A stretch of DNA of 64,000 nt from Oceanobacillus jeddahensis. GTDB taxonomy: Bacteria; Bacillota; Bacilli; Bacillales; Amphibacillaceae. This document shows positions 16,669 through 25,963 of this stretch, piece by piece. The position numbers and the translations under genes are program-made. Every line of letters begins with the position of its first letter. Position 1 is the stretch's first letter. The notes under the pieces are model-generated. The model saw only the letters and a program-made list of their open reading frames with translations, was not told the origin of the DNA and searched no databases. The stretch lies in assembly GCF_000750635.1 (NCBI RefSeq), contig NZ_CCDM010000008.1:62001-126000 (forward strand). Reading direction: 5' to 3'.

Positions 16669-16702
16669 AATGATATCTTTTTATTCGAAAGGAGAAATTA
16701 AT

Positions 16703-17857
16703 ATGAAAAATAAAGTGATAATTAATGGAGGCGGCGTTGCAGGGCTGGCAATGTCCCTATTTTTAAAGAAAGCAAATATTGAAAGTGTACTGTACGAACA
16801 GGCGAAAGCATATAGAAAAAGTGGTGGACATTTTGTCGTACATCCCAGTGGACTCAATATGCTTGAAATGCTTGGCCTTGGATCAGAAGTGGAAAAAAAC
16901 ACTCATTTCATAACCGATATGGCAATTCTGGATAAAAATAATAATTCATTGATAGATGAAGATGAAATGGCAGAAATGGGTCTGGATGAGATTGACCTGG
17001 ATGATACGCCACCCTTCATCAATGCTGCCCGGTACCGTTTGATTGATGTACTGTATCAGGAAGCTTTAAGACAGGGTATCGATATTCGTTTTAACAAACG
17101 TCTGAATGGTTTTACACAGGATAAAGATGGAGTAACGGTTACTTTTGAGGACGGCAGTACAGACTTTGGTTCTATTTTAATCGGGGCAGATGGTGTCAAA
17201 TCGAAAACAAGGGAGTTGTTATTCCCGTTCCCTGCCAATCCTTTAAAATATTCCGGGAAAACGGCTGTATTCGGTATGGTTGATAATGATGATCTTGGAA
17301 AACTCAAAGACTACTTCACGATGGATACAACACTGATGTATGTAGATGAAAATTCAATCTTCTTTGTCTCGAAACACCACCCTTCAGCAGAAGAGATTTC
17401 ATGGTCTCTGATTTCAGAAAGACCGGGAAAACTGCCTAAAAAAGATTTTGAAGAAAAACCGGTTAAAGAATTGAAAAAAGATATAGCTTCAAAGTTTGAA
17501 GACTGGGAGATGCCAATCAAGGAGCTGGTAATGACGACCGATCATATTATAGCGAAGCAGCTGTATATGATTGATTTAATGAGGCATTACTATCATGGGC
17601 GGGTCGTTCTTATTGGTGATGCATTGCACACAGCAGATCCGTTTGCTGGTATGGGAACGACGTTGGCACTTGAAGACGCAATGTATCTTGCAAAAATGCT
17701 GCGTGACAATGATTATGAAGATGCATTTTACTATTACGAGCATGACCGTAAACCACGTGCCGAAAAAGTATATAAAAGTGCAGAACTGATTAACGATCCA
17801 GATGCAAAATTTGAAGATTTTGCGATCTTCGATGAAGGAATAGATGCTGTATGGTAA
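16703..17857 (+). CDS. FAD-dependent monooxygenase (UbiH/TetX-like flavoprotein hydroxylase)
   Basis: About 384 residues. The Rossmann fold opens with INGGGVAGLAMSLFLKKANI (GxGxxG type) and ends its strand in VLYEQ; a DG motif (LIGADGVKSKTRELL) lies near residue 160, and the FAD-ribityl motif VLIGDALHTADPFAGMGTTL near residue 300. This is the group A flavoprotein monooxygenase plan shared by UbiH, phenol hydroxylases and the tetracycline-inactivating TetX enzymes, whose length (~380-390) it matches. The start has GGAGAAATTAAT ahead; the frame is open to 16670. It lies behind a TetR gene and before an MFS exporter, so detoxification of an aromatic or antibiotic compound is likely, but the substrate is unknown. 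Confidence 0.88.
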   Translation: MKNKVIINGGGVAGLAMSLFLKKANIESVLYEQAKAYRKSGGHFVVHPSGLNMLEMLGLGSEVEKNTHFITDMAILDKNNNSLIDEDEMAEMGLDEIDLDDTPPFINAARYRLIDVLYQEALRQGIDIRFNKRLNGFTQDKDGVTVTFEDGSTDFGSILIGADGVKSKTRELLFPFPANPLKYSGKTAVFGMVDNDDLGKLKDYFTMDTTLMYVDENSIFFVSKHHPSAEEISWSLISERPGKLPKKDFEEKPVKELKKDIASKFEDWEMPIKELVMTTDHIIAKQLYMIDLMRHYYHGRVVLIGDALHTADPFAGMGTTLALEDAMYLAKMLRDNDYEDAFYYYEHDRKPRAEKVYKSAELINDPDAKFEDFAIFDEGIDAVW

Positions 17858-17934
17858 AGGAAACTCCAGTCCCAATAGAGAGCATCCAAAAAGTATTTAA
17901 CTTATTTATAAGTTAAGTTAAGGGAGAAAAAATT

Positions 17935-19143
17935 ATGGAAAAGAGCATTTCTTTATTTAGAAACCGCACGTTCATTTTGCTGTTGATAGCCGGCATATTT
18001 GCGGTACTGGGATTTAGTGTATTTCTGACGACGACTACATGGTATGCAGTAACTGTAATGGGATCAGCAGGGTCGCTTGGTTTAATATTAATAGCTGCTA
18101 CTGTACCGAGACTGATTATGATGACGTTTGGCGGGGTGCTGGCTGATAAATACAAAAAAACCACAATCATGTTTGTATCCAACCTGGTTCAGGGTTTTAT
18201 ACTGCTCCTGCTGTTCATTCTGCTGCTTACAGATAATCTCAATTTAATATGGCTGTTAATATTATCCGGGTTGTTCGGTTCACTTGATGCATTTTTCGGT
18301 CCGGCAAGTTCATCAATGATTCCAAAAGTAGTTGAGAGGTACCAACTGCAAAAAGCCAATGCATATTTTCAGGGTGTGGATCAGCTGGCGTTCATTGGAG
18401 GCCCGATTATAGCAGGACTTGTTATGGAAGCCGGGAGTATAGAAATGAGTTATTTAGCATCAACCATATTAGTCCTCCTGTCAGCTGTATTTGTTTTTCC
18501 GCCGCTTATTAAAGAAGAACAAGATCCGGATACCGGTAAGGCGACACCGGTTCAAAACTTCAAAGAAGGGTTCTCATATTTAAGAAAAAGCCGTTTCCTA
18601 ATAGTTGGAATATTGGTTCTTATAACGATGAATTTCTTTGTATTCGGAGCATTATATATTGCAATCCCTATCATTGTTGAGCTGCTCGATGGCACTCCGA
18701 TTAACCTCAGTATAATGGAATCAGCTCAAATGATAGGTATGCTGGCCAGCACTATGATACTGAGTTTTGTCAAGATAAACAGAAAAGGATTAGTTTCGGT
18801 AATGGGGCTGTTTGGCACTCTGATTACTGCTTTACTATTCAGTCAGGTTTCAGATCTGATGGTTCTTACAGTGATTGTATTCTTTATCGGATTCGCAATG
18901 TCATTTGTTTATATCCCATTTTTCACTGCGGCACAGGAGCAGACTGATAGCCGTTTAATGGGCAGGGTGATGAGTATAATATTTCTTGCAATGAACGGTT
19001 TCGATCCGCTTGCTTACGCTATGGTGAGTCTTCTTAATACGATGGGGATCAGTATCCAGGCAGTGATGTTCGCATTTTCGATTGTTGGATTAATTATCAC
19101 TTTATTTATTACAGTTAAAGCAAAAGACTATGTAAGAAATTAG
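17935..19143 (+). CDS. MFS exporter of the MFS_3/macrolide-efflux type
   Basis: A 402-residue, twelve-helix permease. GGVLADKYKKTTIM is motif A, GLFGSLDAFFGPASSSMIP and NAYFQGVDQLAFIGGPIIAGL are typical of the enterobactin/Mef(A)-like branch, and FFTAAQEQTDSRLMGRVMSI in helix 10 loop is the second family landmark. It starts 77 bases after the monooxygenase stop, on the same strand, behind AAGGGAG. Together with the regulator and the enzyme it forms a modify-and-export unit. The transported molecule is not known. A terminator follows. Confidence 0.87.
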   Translation: MEKSISLFRNRTFILLLIAGIFAVLGFSVFLTTTTWYAVTVMGSAGSLGLILIAATVPRLIMMTFGGVLADKYKKTTIMFVSNLVQGFILLLLFILLLTDNLNLIWLLILSGLFGSLDAFFGPASSSMIPKVVERYQLQKANAYFQGVDQLAFIGGPIIAGLVMEAGSIEMSYLASTILVLLSAVFVFPPLIKEEQDPDTGKATPVQNFKEGFSYLRKSRFLIVGILVLITMNFFVFGALYIAIPIIVELLDGTPINLSIMESAQMIGMLASTMILSFVKINRKGLVSVMGLFGTLITALLFSQVSDLMVLTVIVFFIGFAMSFVYIPFFTAAQEQTDSRLMGRVMSIIFLAMNGFDPLAYAMVSLLNTMGISIQAVMFAFSIVGLIITLFITVKAKDYVRN

Positions 19144-19155
19144 GATTATGAAGAA

Positions 19156-19185
19156 GCACTCCCCAATAATTATGGGGGTGTTTTT
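19156..19185 (+). terminator. Terminator after the MFS exporter
   Basis: CACTCCCC pairs with GGGGGTG across a nine-base loop and runs into TTTTT, 13 bases after the stop codon. Confidence 0.7.
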
Positions 19186-19644
19186 ATGTTACAGAAGAAG
19201 ATGCTAAGGGTGTAAAAATCAATAGTCCATTAATTGAAAAATAAAATTATGCATATGATTCAAGTGTTAATAAAATAACAGAAAAACAGCACATAAGTTG
19301 ATTGATAATATTTTATTCTTAATTTTGCCATGTACTAAAAACTGTCCAAAAATATGAATTACTTATCAAAGCTACCATATTTCAAAATGTTTGTTATTGG
19401 TATAGTTAAACAGCTTAGCTTAGCTTATCTTTTCATAAAGGCAACTGGGCAGTGAAAAGTTTTAGTAGGAAAAATAACCATTTCTGGCGAAATGATTTCC
19501 TAGGGTGGAATGGCATGTGGCCGGCACTTAATTTAGAGAAGGATATACCTCATAATGAAATAAGTCAGTCATACACTCATATTGCTTTCTCATGCTGTTA
19601 TTCTTTATGGTGCTTGCGGTGTCATTTTTAACGATAAATTGCAT
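19186..19644. other. Gene-free mosaic between the MFS gene and the second IS
   Basis: A 16-codon open piece (19189-19239, EEDAKGVKINSPLIEK then stop) may be the end of a lost gene but is not recognisable. The second direct-repeat copy follows at 19401, and right behind it AACTGGGCAGTGAAAAGTTT (19443-19462) resembles the terminal repeat of the neighbouring IS. The second copy of the 26-bp inverted repeat closes the region at 19620-19645. No functional gene is seen. Confidence 0.5.
19401..19449 (+). repeat. 49-bp direct repeat, copy 2 (right of the cassette)
   Basis: Same orientation as the copy at 15746-15794, with two substitutions (T to C and G to A). The three-gene cassette lies between the copies, about 3.65 kb apart. 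Confidence 0.8.
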
Positions 19645-19645
19645 A
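19620..19645 (-). repeat. 26-bp inverted repeat, copy 2
   Basis: Exact complement of 15831-15856. Its last base coincides with the first base of the second IS, so that IS inserted at the very end of this repeat. Confidence 0.75.
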
Positions 19646-21266
19646 CTGGACAGTAAAAAGTTCTGAACACTAAGAAGCCCAAGAATCGTCTTCAACATCA
19701 GGTATTTCCTGCTTGGATTGAATTATTTGCGTTATGGATACATGCGGATTTTTCGCAAACATGAAAAAATAGCCGCTGTAAATAAGCCTTCACTGTAGCT
19801 TCGGAAACCACTGCTTTGGATGGTGTCCGCAAGTAGCGAAAGAATAGTGCTGGAACACGATGGGAATAACGAACAGAAATCAATGGTAATAGACCCATGG
19901 CAATACAGCTGCGAATCATGTACCCTTCGATGGCTTTGATGGTTAATCGGATGTTTTCCTGATCTTTGGTGTCCGTAACCTGTTCTAACGGATGGGCTCC
20001 TGCCTTTTTCAAATAACGATTTCGTTTTGGCATCGACTTACTCCAGAAATGATAACCAAAGCTATCGATGACCTGTTTCATTTCCCGGAAAGTAGATTCG
20101 ATTTTGAAACGATGTCCATACAGCTCGATGATATCTGTTGGTACAAGCGTCTGATCGGTGCTTACCAGAATAGCTGACCGATTACCATACCGGACTAAAA
20201 CAAAACGGAGTTCCTGATATAATCCCTGGCCCCACAAAAAATCAAGACAGAGGTATTGGACGTTTTCTTCCTTGCCATAGAGCATCACTTTTGCGGATTG
20301 AAACTGATCCGCACGAGATTGGAACAGCGTCATTAACTTGAGCGTTTTCCCTTTTTTGGGTGGTCATTCACGCCCTTTCTTTTTCACAGGAGGATGCTCA
20401 TATGCGACAGCATTCTTCTTGGCTTTGGTAACCAGGTGCATCTGCGGGTTTTCAGATTTTTGGAGCTGATTCAACCGCTTCAATGCAGGAACAGATAAGA
20501 AATAACGATCCAGGAGCAACAAGGCGTTGCCAAATACGCGTGCCGTATTAAATCCCTGTTCAATCATCTGAACGACATAGGATTCCAGCCGGGAAGGATT
20601 CTTCTGCTTATTCCAACCGAAAATGGTTTTGATGCCATCCTGCAAGTTGATGAATAGAGGCAAACAAAAGCCTTTCTGTGGGGTTCCCATCAAAATACCG
20701 ACAGCACCAAACAAATCCCCAAAAATATATAACGCTTTGGAGTTATTTTCAGATTCCTGATGAAGCTTTTTGACAGCAGGCATCCGCCTGGCTTCTTTAG
20801 CTTGTTTGACACCATCGCCGACAAGCACCACCTTCCCGTTGTAACGAATGAGAGGAGCTTTATTTTTAACAATTCGAAGCCATGTCTGTCGCAGAGACTT
20901 CAAGGACCATGCTTCGAAACGGAAAAATTGATGACATTTTTTATAGCATCGGACTGGCAGTGAAAGGGCACGCATCACCGAAGTAGTGACACCTAAGCGA
21001 TCCGGGCGCGGTATCAAACCTAAAATGATGATAACAAACCAACGAAAAGTAGCTTCTCGGGAAAAACAGGGACGAAATGTACGTAAGATAGAATCGATAT
21101 ATTTTAACATAGGTATGGTCAATCGTCTGAAAATAGGGTAAACTATTCTTATATAGCCCTTTCAGCGATCTGATCTCCTTTCTGGCGGCAAACCTTAGGT
21201 TATCAGTATTATTCGATTGAAAGGGCTATTCTTCCTGCAAAAATAGAGAACTTTTCACTGTCCAGT
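19645..21266 (-). mobile_element. IS4-superfamily insertion sequence (about 1.6 kb)
   Basis: The ends are ACTGGACAGTAAAAAGTTCT (left) and the complement of ACTGGACAGTGAAAAGTTCT (right), 19 of 20 identical. Both flanks next to the ends read AT, which may be a 2-bp target copy or part of the repeat; no longer duplication is visible. One transposase gene fills the element on the minus strand, split by a single stop codon. Confidence 0.8.
19698..21122 (-). pseudogene. IS4-type DDE transposase with one in-frame stop
   Basis: The reading frame starts at 21122 and continues unbroken to 19698 apart from a TGA at 20364-20366. The two parts are in the same frame, 474 codons in all. Catalytic elements are the first Asp in VVLVGDGVKQAKE, the second in LLLLDRYFLSV, and Y-(2)-R-(3)-E-(6)-K in YGHRFKIESTFREMK. 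Since only one point mutation (for example CGA, GGA or TGG to TGA) interrupts it, the inactivation is recent or leaky readthrough is possible. It differs in sequence from the IS at 13982-15527. Confidence 0.8.
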
Positions 21267-21280
21267 ATTATAAAGAATCA

Positions 21281-21317
21281 AAAAAACAGCCTTCAAGTCG
21301 TAAAGACTCAAAGGCTA
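21281..21317 (-). terminator. Minus-strand terminator beyond the IS
   Basis: On the minus strand AGCCTTTGAGTC pairs, with one bulge, with GACTTGAAGGCT and is followed by seven T. It lies ~275 bases beyond the stop of the small repeat protein gene and may serve it. Confidence 0.6.
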
Positions 21318-21591
21318 TAAATTTATTTGTATTAACGTTCCTACAATTGAAAGAAATGTTTCCGCAGCATCAACTTAGGTTCTAAAATTAATGGCGAATT
21401 TATCGACTCACCGGATGTTCCATTTCCATCAGCTTTGGGCATAATTAGACTTTAATTACAAATGACGTCCTACATGCATTATTCAAACATTTTTAATGTG
21501 ATAGTTCCTGCTTTATTAATCAGCTTAATCACAGTATTTAACAAAAATAATAAAAGTTAATCGACAGTGAGCTATTCCTGGCTCCTTTCAA
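21318..21591. other. Intergenic, nothing recognised
   Basis: AT-rich bases between the terminator and the small hydrophilic protein gene. I see no start signal, RNA or repeat here. Confidence 0.4.
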
Positions 21592-21906
21592 TTACCTGTC
21601 CTGTTCATCATTATAGTTTTTCTTATTTTTGTCCTTTTTATTACCGTGATCTGTTGTGCTTTTGTAAAGCTTCCCGGGTACTTCTGACGTTTTCCCGATA
21701 ATATCATTGGCCTTGCCGGCGGTACCCTTTAAAATTTTCCCTGAGGCATCAGTTGCTTTGCCAACAAGTCCTCCTTCACCTGAAATTGATTTGATAATTT
21801 TTCCGGACGTATCTACAGTGTGCCCAAATAAGTCATTAACTTCCTTAGAAGTCTTTTTAATCAAATTATCATCTTTTTTGTTTCTTTCGTTTTTGTCATT
21901 GCTCAT
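21592..21906 (-). CDS. Small hydrophilic lysine-rich protein with internal repeats, unknown function
   Basis: A 104-residue protein with no signal peptide, membrane helix or cysteine. Lys/Asn/Asp-rich tails flank a central part made of imperfect ~18-residue units with a common (V/A)xxxSGKIxK core: VDTSGKIIKSISGEGGL, then ATDASGKILKGTAGKAND, then TSEVPGKLYKSTT. Such amphipathic, Gly/Lys repeats recall stress- or desiccation-type hydrophilic proteins, but I do not recognise a family. The ATG at 21906 (MSNDKNE) lies eight bases after GGGAGG, better than the in-frame TTG at 21924. It stands alone between an IS and an M20 peptidase gene. Confidence 0.65.
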   Translation of the reverse strand: MSNDKNERNKKDDNLIKKTSKEVNDLFGHTVDTSGKIIKSISGEGGLVGKATDASGKILKGTAGKANDIIGKTSEVPGKLYKSTTDHGNKKDKNKKNYNDEQDR

Positions 21907-22244
21907 TGACATTCCTCCCTCCAAGCCTGATTAGGCTTCTTTAGAGATGGTATGACATATAAGCTGAAAATATGACTTTTTAGGGAGATGAAAGCTTGGG
22001 TTCTTTCACATTGATTATTAAGTCGCTATCGTATATACACATCTTAACGATTATCGGCTTTCCATCCCCTAAATTTGGTTAGAAACCTTTACAATTACAA
22101 TTTACTAATCTTAAAAAATATAACTTAAACTCTAACCCCTTGCCACAATATCTTCCAAATAGAATCGGAAACTAACTGCTTTTAGGGCAGACTGTCCTTT
22201 AATCGATATTAGATGCAAAATGATCGTCTCGGTTTGGGCTTACT
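21907..22244. other. Intergenic, nothing recognised
   Basis: About 340 AT-rich bases between the small repeat protein and the M20 peptidase gene. It must hold the promoter of the former. No clear hairpin, RNA or gene relic is visible. Confidence 0.4.
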
Positions 22245-23378
22245 TTATACACACTTATTTTTTACAATGGCAATGATTCCACTCGTAACCTCTTTAATTG
22301 CCTGTATTCCGACCTTTTCCTCATCCGTATGTGCATAAATCGAATTTCCTGGACCGAAATACAATGTATCGGTAGCATATTTTGCAAGCGTACCGCCTTC
22401 TCCCCAGCCTCCAAATACGTCAACTTTTAGTTTTCTATCCAGCTCTTTCTCAAGTATCGCCTTAAGTTGAATAAATTTCTCTGAACTGCTGTCTATTTCC
22501 ATCGGTGTGCAATCCACTAAGATGTCAGTTTGATAGCTGAATGCTGGACATGTCTCCTTTAGCCTTTTTGCTACAATATCAATTTCTTCTTGAAAATCAT
22601 TTATGGTTTCATTGGGCAAGTATCTTTTATCAATCACAATCCTGCAATTAGCTGGTACACTATTCGCCTGTATACCAGCCTCTATTACCCCAACATTCAT
22701 TTTCGCTTCCCCTAACAGCGGATGGGCATTTCCTTTGAATTTTTCCTCTGTATACTTCTTAAATGCCTGTATAAATGCAGATGCCATGTAAATTGCATTT
22801 TCACCGAGCTCAGGCATGCTGGAATGAGCTCTTTTACCAATAAACTCTACTTCTATCCAGGCATTACCCTTTTGCGCCACCATAAGATTTTGATTGGTTG
22901 GTTCCGAGATAATGCCTATATCACAGCTTGGCAATAAGCCTCTTTCAAAAGCGGATACGGTTTGCTGTGCGTATGTCTCTTCATCTGTAGAGTACATTAA
23001 GTAGACATCGCCTTTAACCTGATGGTCACAGGCATACTTAAATGCAGCATAATTGCTTGCACTTCCCGCCTTCATATCACATGACCCGCGCCCATATATT
23101 TCACCGTCTTTTTCAATTGGGTATAAGGGATCTTGGACCCCTTCTAACGATACGGTATCCAGATGCCCTTGCAATAATAAATGATACCCTTCTCCATTTT
23201 TATGATGTGCGACCAGATATGGGTTTTCCGTACGGCCATCTATCATGTGAACCTCTGCATTCGTTTCCTGCCTGATTTTATCGTACATAAACGCTATTAT
23301 TTTTTGCTTTCCTTCTATGGAAAAGGATTCTATGCGAATGAATTCCTTTGTCAATTCAACAGCTAAGTCCTCGTACAT
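22245..23378 (-). CDS. M20 family metallopeptidase (ArgE/DapE/CPG2-like deacylase)
   Basis: A 377-residue zinc amidohydrolase. Metal ligands are the His in LLLQGHLDTVS, the bridging Asp in GRGSCDMKAG, the Glu pair in STDEETYA (first Glu the general base), the Glu/Asp-type ligand in IISEPTNQN and the C-terminal His in SIYAHTDEE; the dimerisation domain lies between residues ~170 and 285. These enzymes hydrolyse N-acyl amino acids or small peptides; the exact substrate is not readable. It is the only intact gene of a minus-strand cluster that also holds a BCCT transporter pseudogene and a homocysteine methyltransferase relic, so its old substrate may have been an acylated or betaine-type compound brought in by that transporter. 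Confidence 0.87.
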   Translation of the reverse strand: MYEDLAVELTKEFIRIESFSIEGKQKIIAFMYDKIRQETNAEVHMIDGRTENPYLVAHHKNGEGYHLLLQGHLDTVSLEGVQDPLYPIEKDGEIYGRGSCDMKAGSASNYAAFKYACDHQVKGDVYLMYSTDEETYAQQTVSAFERGLLPSCDIGIISEPTNQNLMVAQKGNAWIEVEFIGKRAHSSMPELGENAIYMASAFIQAFKKYTEEKFKGNAHPLLGEAKMNVGVIEAGIQANSVPANCRIVIDKRYLPNETINDFQEEIDIVAKRLKETCPAFSYQTDILVDCTPMEIDSSSEKFIQLKAILEKELDRKLKVDVFGGWGEGGTLAKYATDTLYFGPGNSIYAHTDEEKVGIQAIKEVTSGIIAIVKNKCV

Positions 23379-23420
23379 CCTTATCTCCTCCTGCCATTTT
23401 AGATTACAGGTAACTGCATC

Positions 23421-24851
23421 TTATAATTTCAGCTTATTATTTTTGTAATCAGATTTAATAGCTTTTACCGCTGACCAAATCAGAATAATATTAACAAAAA
23501 ATAACGGTACTCCAAATAAGGAGGTCATCGATTGCATGATGCCTAATATATTAAGCTCGGCCACGGCATTTTCTAAATATAGTATAGTCACAGGCAATAC
23601 CATAAAAATACATCCTCATAGCACTTTGAACCATTTATTTGGTCCCTCATTTACTTGCAGATTTTTAGACGTAATCGTTGCAACAGGCATTGTTTTTAGT
23701 ACAGCAAGTGTAGCTGCATTATTGCCCTCTGTTACTGCAATCTCTGAGAAATTCGCTATATTATTTACTTCTAACAACCCCATACCGTAATTCCCTAATA
23801 TAGCAAAAGATATCCAGCAGGCTAACGGTAAACAGACAGTAACCCCTATCGCTATCCTTCCATAGGATATTCTTGCTACCCATAGGCCGACCGAAATGGA
23901 TAAGCTCAAATACCACGCCCAATAAAAGATTGTCCAGTTTTGAATAAATCCTGTTTGGGCAACTGCATCCGTGTAAAAACTCATCTTAACAAAGTTTGTA
24001 ATATTAGTACCAACAGCCATTACAAAATTATTTAATATAAATGATTTCGGCCCTGCCAGAAAAACAAATAAGAAAAACGCAAGCGCTAAATAGATATAAA
24101 ATTTCTGATTTTCGCCATACCTTTAGCAATTGATTTTGACGTAGCTGCAATAAAAAATGCACAGAACGCAAAAATAATGGTAACTCTTAATGTAAGTGTA
24201 TTTGCAAGGTTAAATACATCTGCAATAAGCTCTCCTATAACAGAAGTTCCCAACCCTACAGTTATTAACAAACCACCTACAAAACAAAATGCTACGACTC
24301 CATCAATGGTTAGCTTGAAAAAGGAATTTTTCGTCTTTTCTTTCCCCAGTACTTCCGAGCATGCTTCTGAAATTTTCATGGATTTACCCTTACGATTCCA
24401 AAGCATATATCCAATTGCTAACGATGCCGGCAAGTAAAATGCGGATGCTGAAAATCCCCAGTGGAACATCCCATATGCTTCCACAGATCTGGGTTCTATC
24501 CCAAATGGAGTGGATTCTACATAAAACATCCACTCTACAAAAAATAAGTATTCCTGCGGCTAATGCGGACGTAATAATCATTGATATCCAAGTAAAACCT
24601 TTATAATGAGGGTTAGCATCTTCTCCGCCTAATCGGATATTTCCGTATTTTAAAATTATTATAAATATAACAAATATCGTACATGCAAATCCTATTAACA
24701 AAAATGCCCATGCAAAATCTGTTGTCATCATATTAAAAAAACCATTAATCATATTAGATGCTTTATCAGGCCAGAATGCAATTGGCACAACAACACTCAT
24801 TAACAAGATAATGGTTAAAGCTATTAATTTAGTATCTACCTTTTTACTCAA
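23421..24851 (-). pseudogene. BCCT family (betaine/carnitine/choline) transporter, multiply frameshifted
   Basis: Four overlapping pieces in different frames join into one BCCT protein of ~475 residues. The N-terminal piece (from 24851) has the opening helices and SALAAGILIF; the next continues STPFGIEPRSVEAYGMFHWG; the third has WTIFYWAWYLSLSISVGL, the tryptophan-rich helix that marks the family, and WISFAILGN; the last has the final helices and a basic tail. Frameshifts lie near 24540, 24115 and 23610. The protein cannot be made. It sits 42 bases upstream of the M20 peptidase gene on the same strand. Confidence 0.85.
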
Positions 24852-24916
24852 AAGTTAATTCCCCATGTTTTTCTCATGTTGTAAAAACGACTAATCCTAT
24901 AAGATGCACGTTTCCC

Positions 24917-24928
24917 GTAAACGTTTAC
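24917..24928. promoter_or_regulatory. cre-like palindrome upstream of the BCCT pseudogene
   Basis: GTAAACGTTTAC is a perfect palindrome and the core of the CcpA site TGTAAACGTTTACA. It lies 66 bases before the BCCT start and just after the homocysteine methyltransferase relic ends. The operon was therefore probably subject to catabolite repression. Confidence 0.45.
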
Positions 24929-24939
24929 TAATCAAAACT

Positions 24940-25305
24940 TCAAAACAAAGGACCGATAGAAGCCACTATTAAAGGAGTGGGACGATTCGATTGATGTACC
25001 GTGTTTTGTAGATACCCTTCCCGAGCATCTATCGCAACTTGAACAGATTTTTGTATTAGTTCAATTGCTTTTTGTTCGGTCATGCCACACTCAATGAATC
25101 CTTTTCGCTTGATAACTTACAGTTATTGCACAATCAGCTCCCGCCTCAAAATATGCCATATGTACATTCTTGATAAGATCCGGATTTTCCAATAATACTT
25201 TGGCTAACCATAAATTATCATTTCAGTTACAACATATTCTTCTAACTCTGTGGTCATTGCTCCATCAGGCGCCATGACTGGAAATTCAGATAATACTGGA
25301 TTCAT
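24940..25305 (-). pseudogene. Homocysteine S-methyltransferase relic (MmuM/YbgG-like), truncated
   Basis: From ATG 25305 the minus strand reads MNPVLSEFPVMAPDGAMTTE, then after a frameshift NDNLWLAKVLLENPDLIKNV and MAYFEAGADCAITVSYQA, then after a second frameshift ECGMTEQKAIELIQKSVQVA and RPTPLIVASIGP before a stop. This order matches the N-terminal ~120 residues of MmuM, which uses S-methylmethionine to make methionine from homocysteine. The remaining ~190 residues with the zinc cysteines are missing. No usable protein is encoded. Confidence 0.75.
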
Positions 25306-25497
25306 TTACTTATTTTCTCCACTCAATAAAGTCTTGCTTTAAAAATTTACTTAGCACATCAATGAATAAAAGCAAGAAAGTTAATCTCCCTCTTTACTAA
25401 AATCATTACAAGATATTAAAATTTTTTAAAGCATTGCCTCCATATGTATCAAGCAGCCCAACAACGACTTACGTTTTTCAGCTGATTTTATATAAAA

Positions 25498-25531
25498 ACG
25501 CCCATTTGGAGGAATTATCCAAATGGGCGTA
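25498..25531 (-). terminator. Terminator after rpsI
   Basis: On the minus strand ACGCCCATTTGG pairs exactly with CCAAATGGGCGT and runs into TTTT, 20 bases beyond the rpsI stop. It ends the long ribosomal cluster. Confidence 0.85.
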
Positions 25532-25550
25532 ACCCTTGATATAAATGGTA

Positions 25551-25943
25551 TTAACGCTTCGAGAACTGAGGAGCACGACGAGCTTTCTTAAGACCGTATT
25601 TATAACGCTCTTTCGCTCTAGAATCACGTGTAAGAAATCCTTCAGTTTTTAATGAAGCACGATACTCTGGATCTGCTTGTAATAGTGCACGTGCGATTCC
25701 ATGACGGATTGCACCTGCTTGACCAGTGAATCCTCCGCCATGTACATTAACAAGAACATCATAAGTTCCTTGAGTTTCTGTAGTAGCAAGCGGCTGGTTC
25801 AAGATTAATAGTTGGGTTTCATATGGAAAATAGTCTCTAGCATCGCGACCATTGATTGTAACATTTCCTGTACCTGGTACTAGACGTACGCGGGCAGTTG
25901 ACTTTTTACGGCGACCTGTGCCGTAGTATTGTACTTGTGCCAA
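25551..25943 (-). CDS. rpsI: 30S ribosomal protein S9
   Basis: S9 contacts the P-site tRNA through its C-terminal tail, here ending KKARRAPQFSKR, the universal basic end. GTGRRKKSTARVRL at the N-terminus is the family signature. A TTG start at 25943 gives 130 residues beginning MAQVQYYG, equal to the B. subtilis protein, with GGAGG nine bases ahead; an ATG two codons upstream sits only three bases from that site. It follows rplM by ~20 bases as one operon. Confidence 0.95.
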   Translation of the reverse strand: MAQVQYYGTGRRKKSTARVRLVPGTGNVTINGRDARDYFPYETQLLILNQPLATTETQGTYDVLVNVHGGGFTGQAGAIRHGIARALLQADPEYRASLKTEGFLTRDSRAKERYKYGLKKARRAPQFSKR

Positions 25944-25963
25944 ATTCATTTACCTCCCTTTAA

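Noticed and set aside
15746..19449. CRISPR or integron-type array
   Set aside because: Only two copies of the repeat exist, 3.65 kb apart, with ordinary genes between them.
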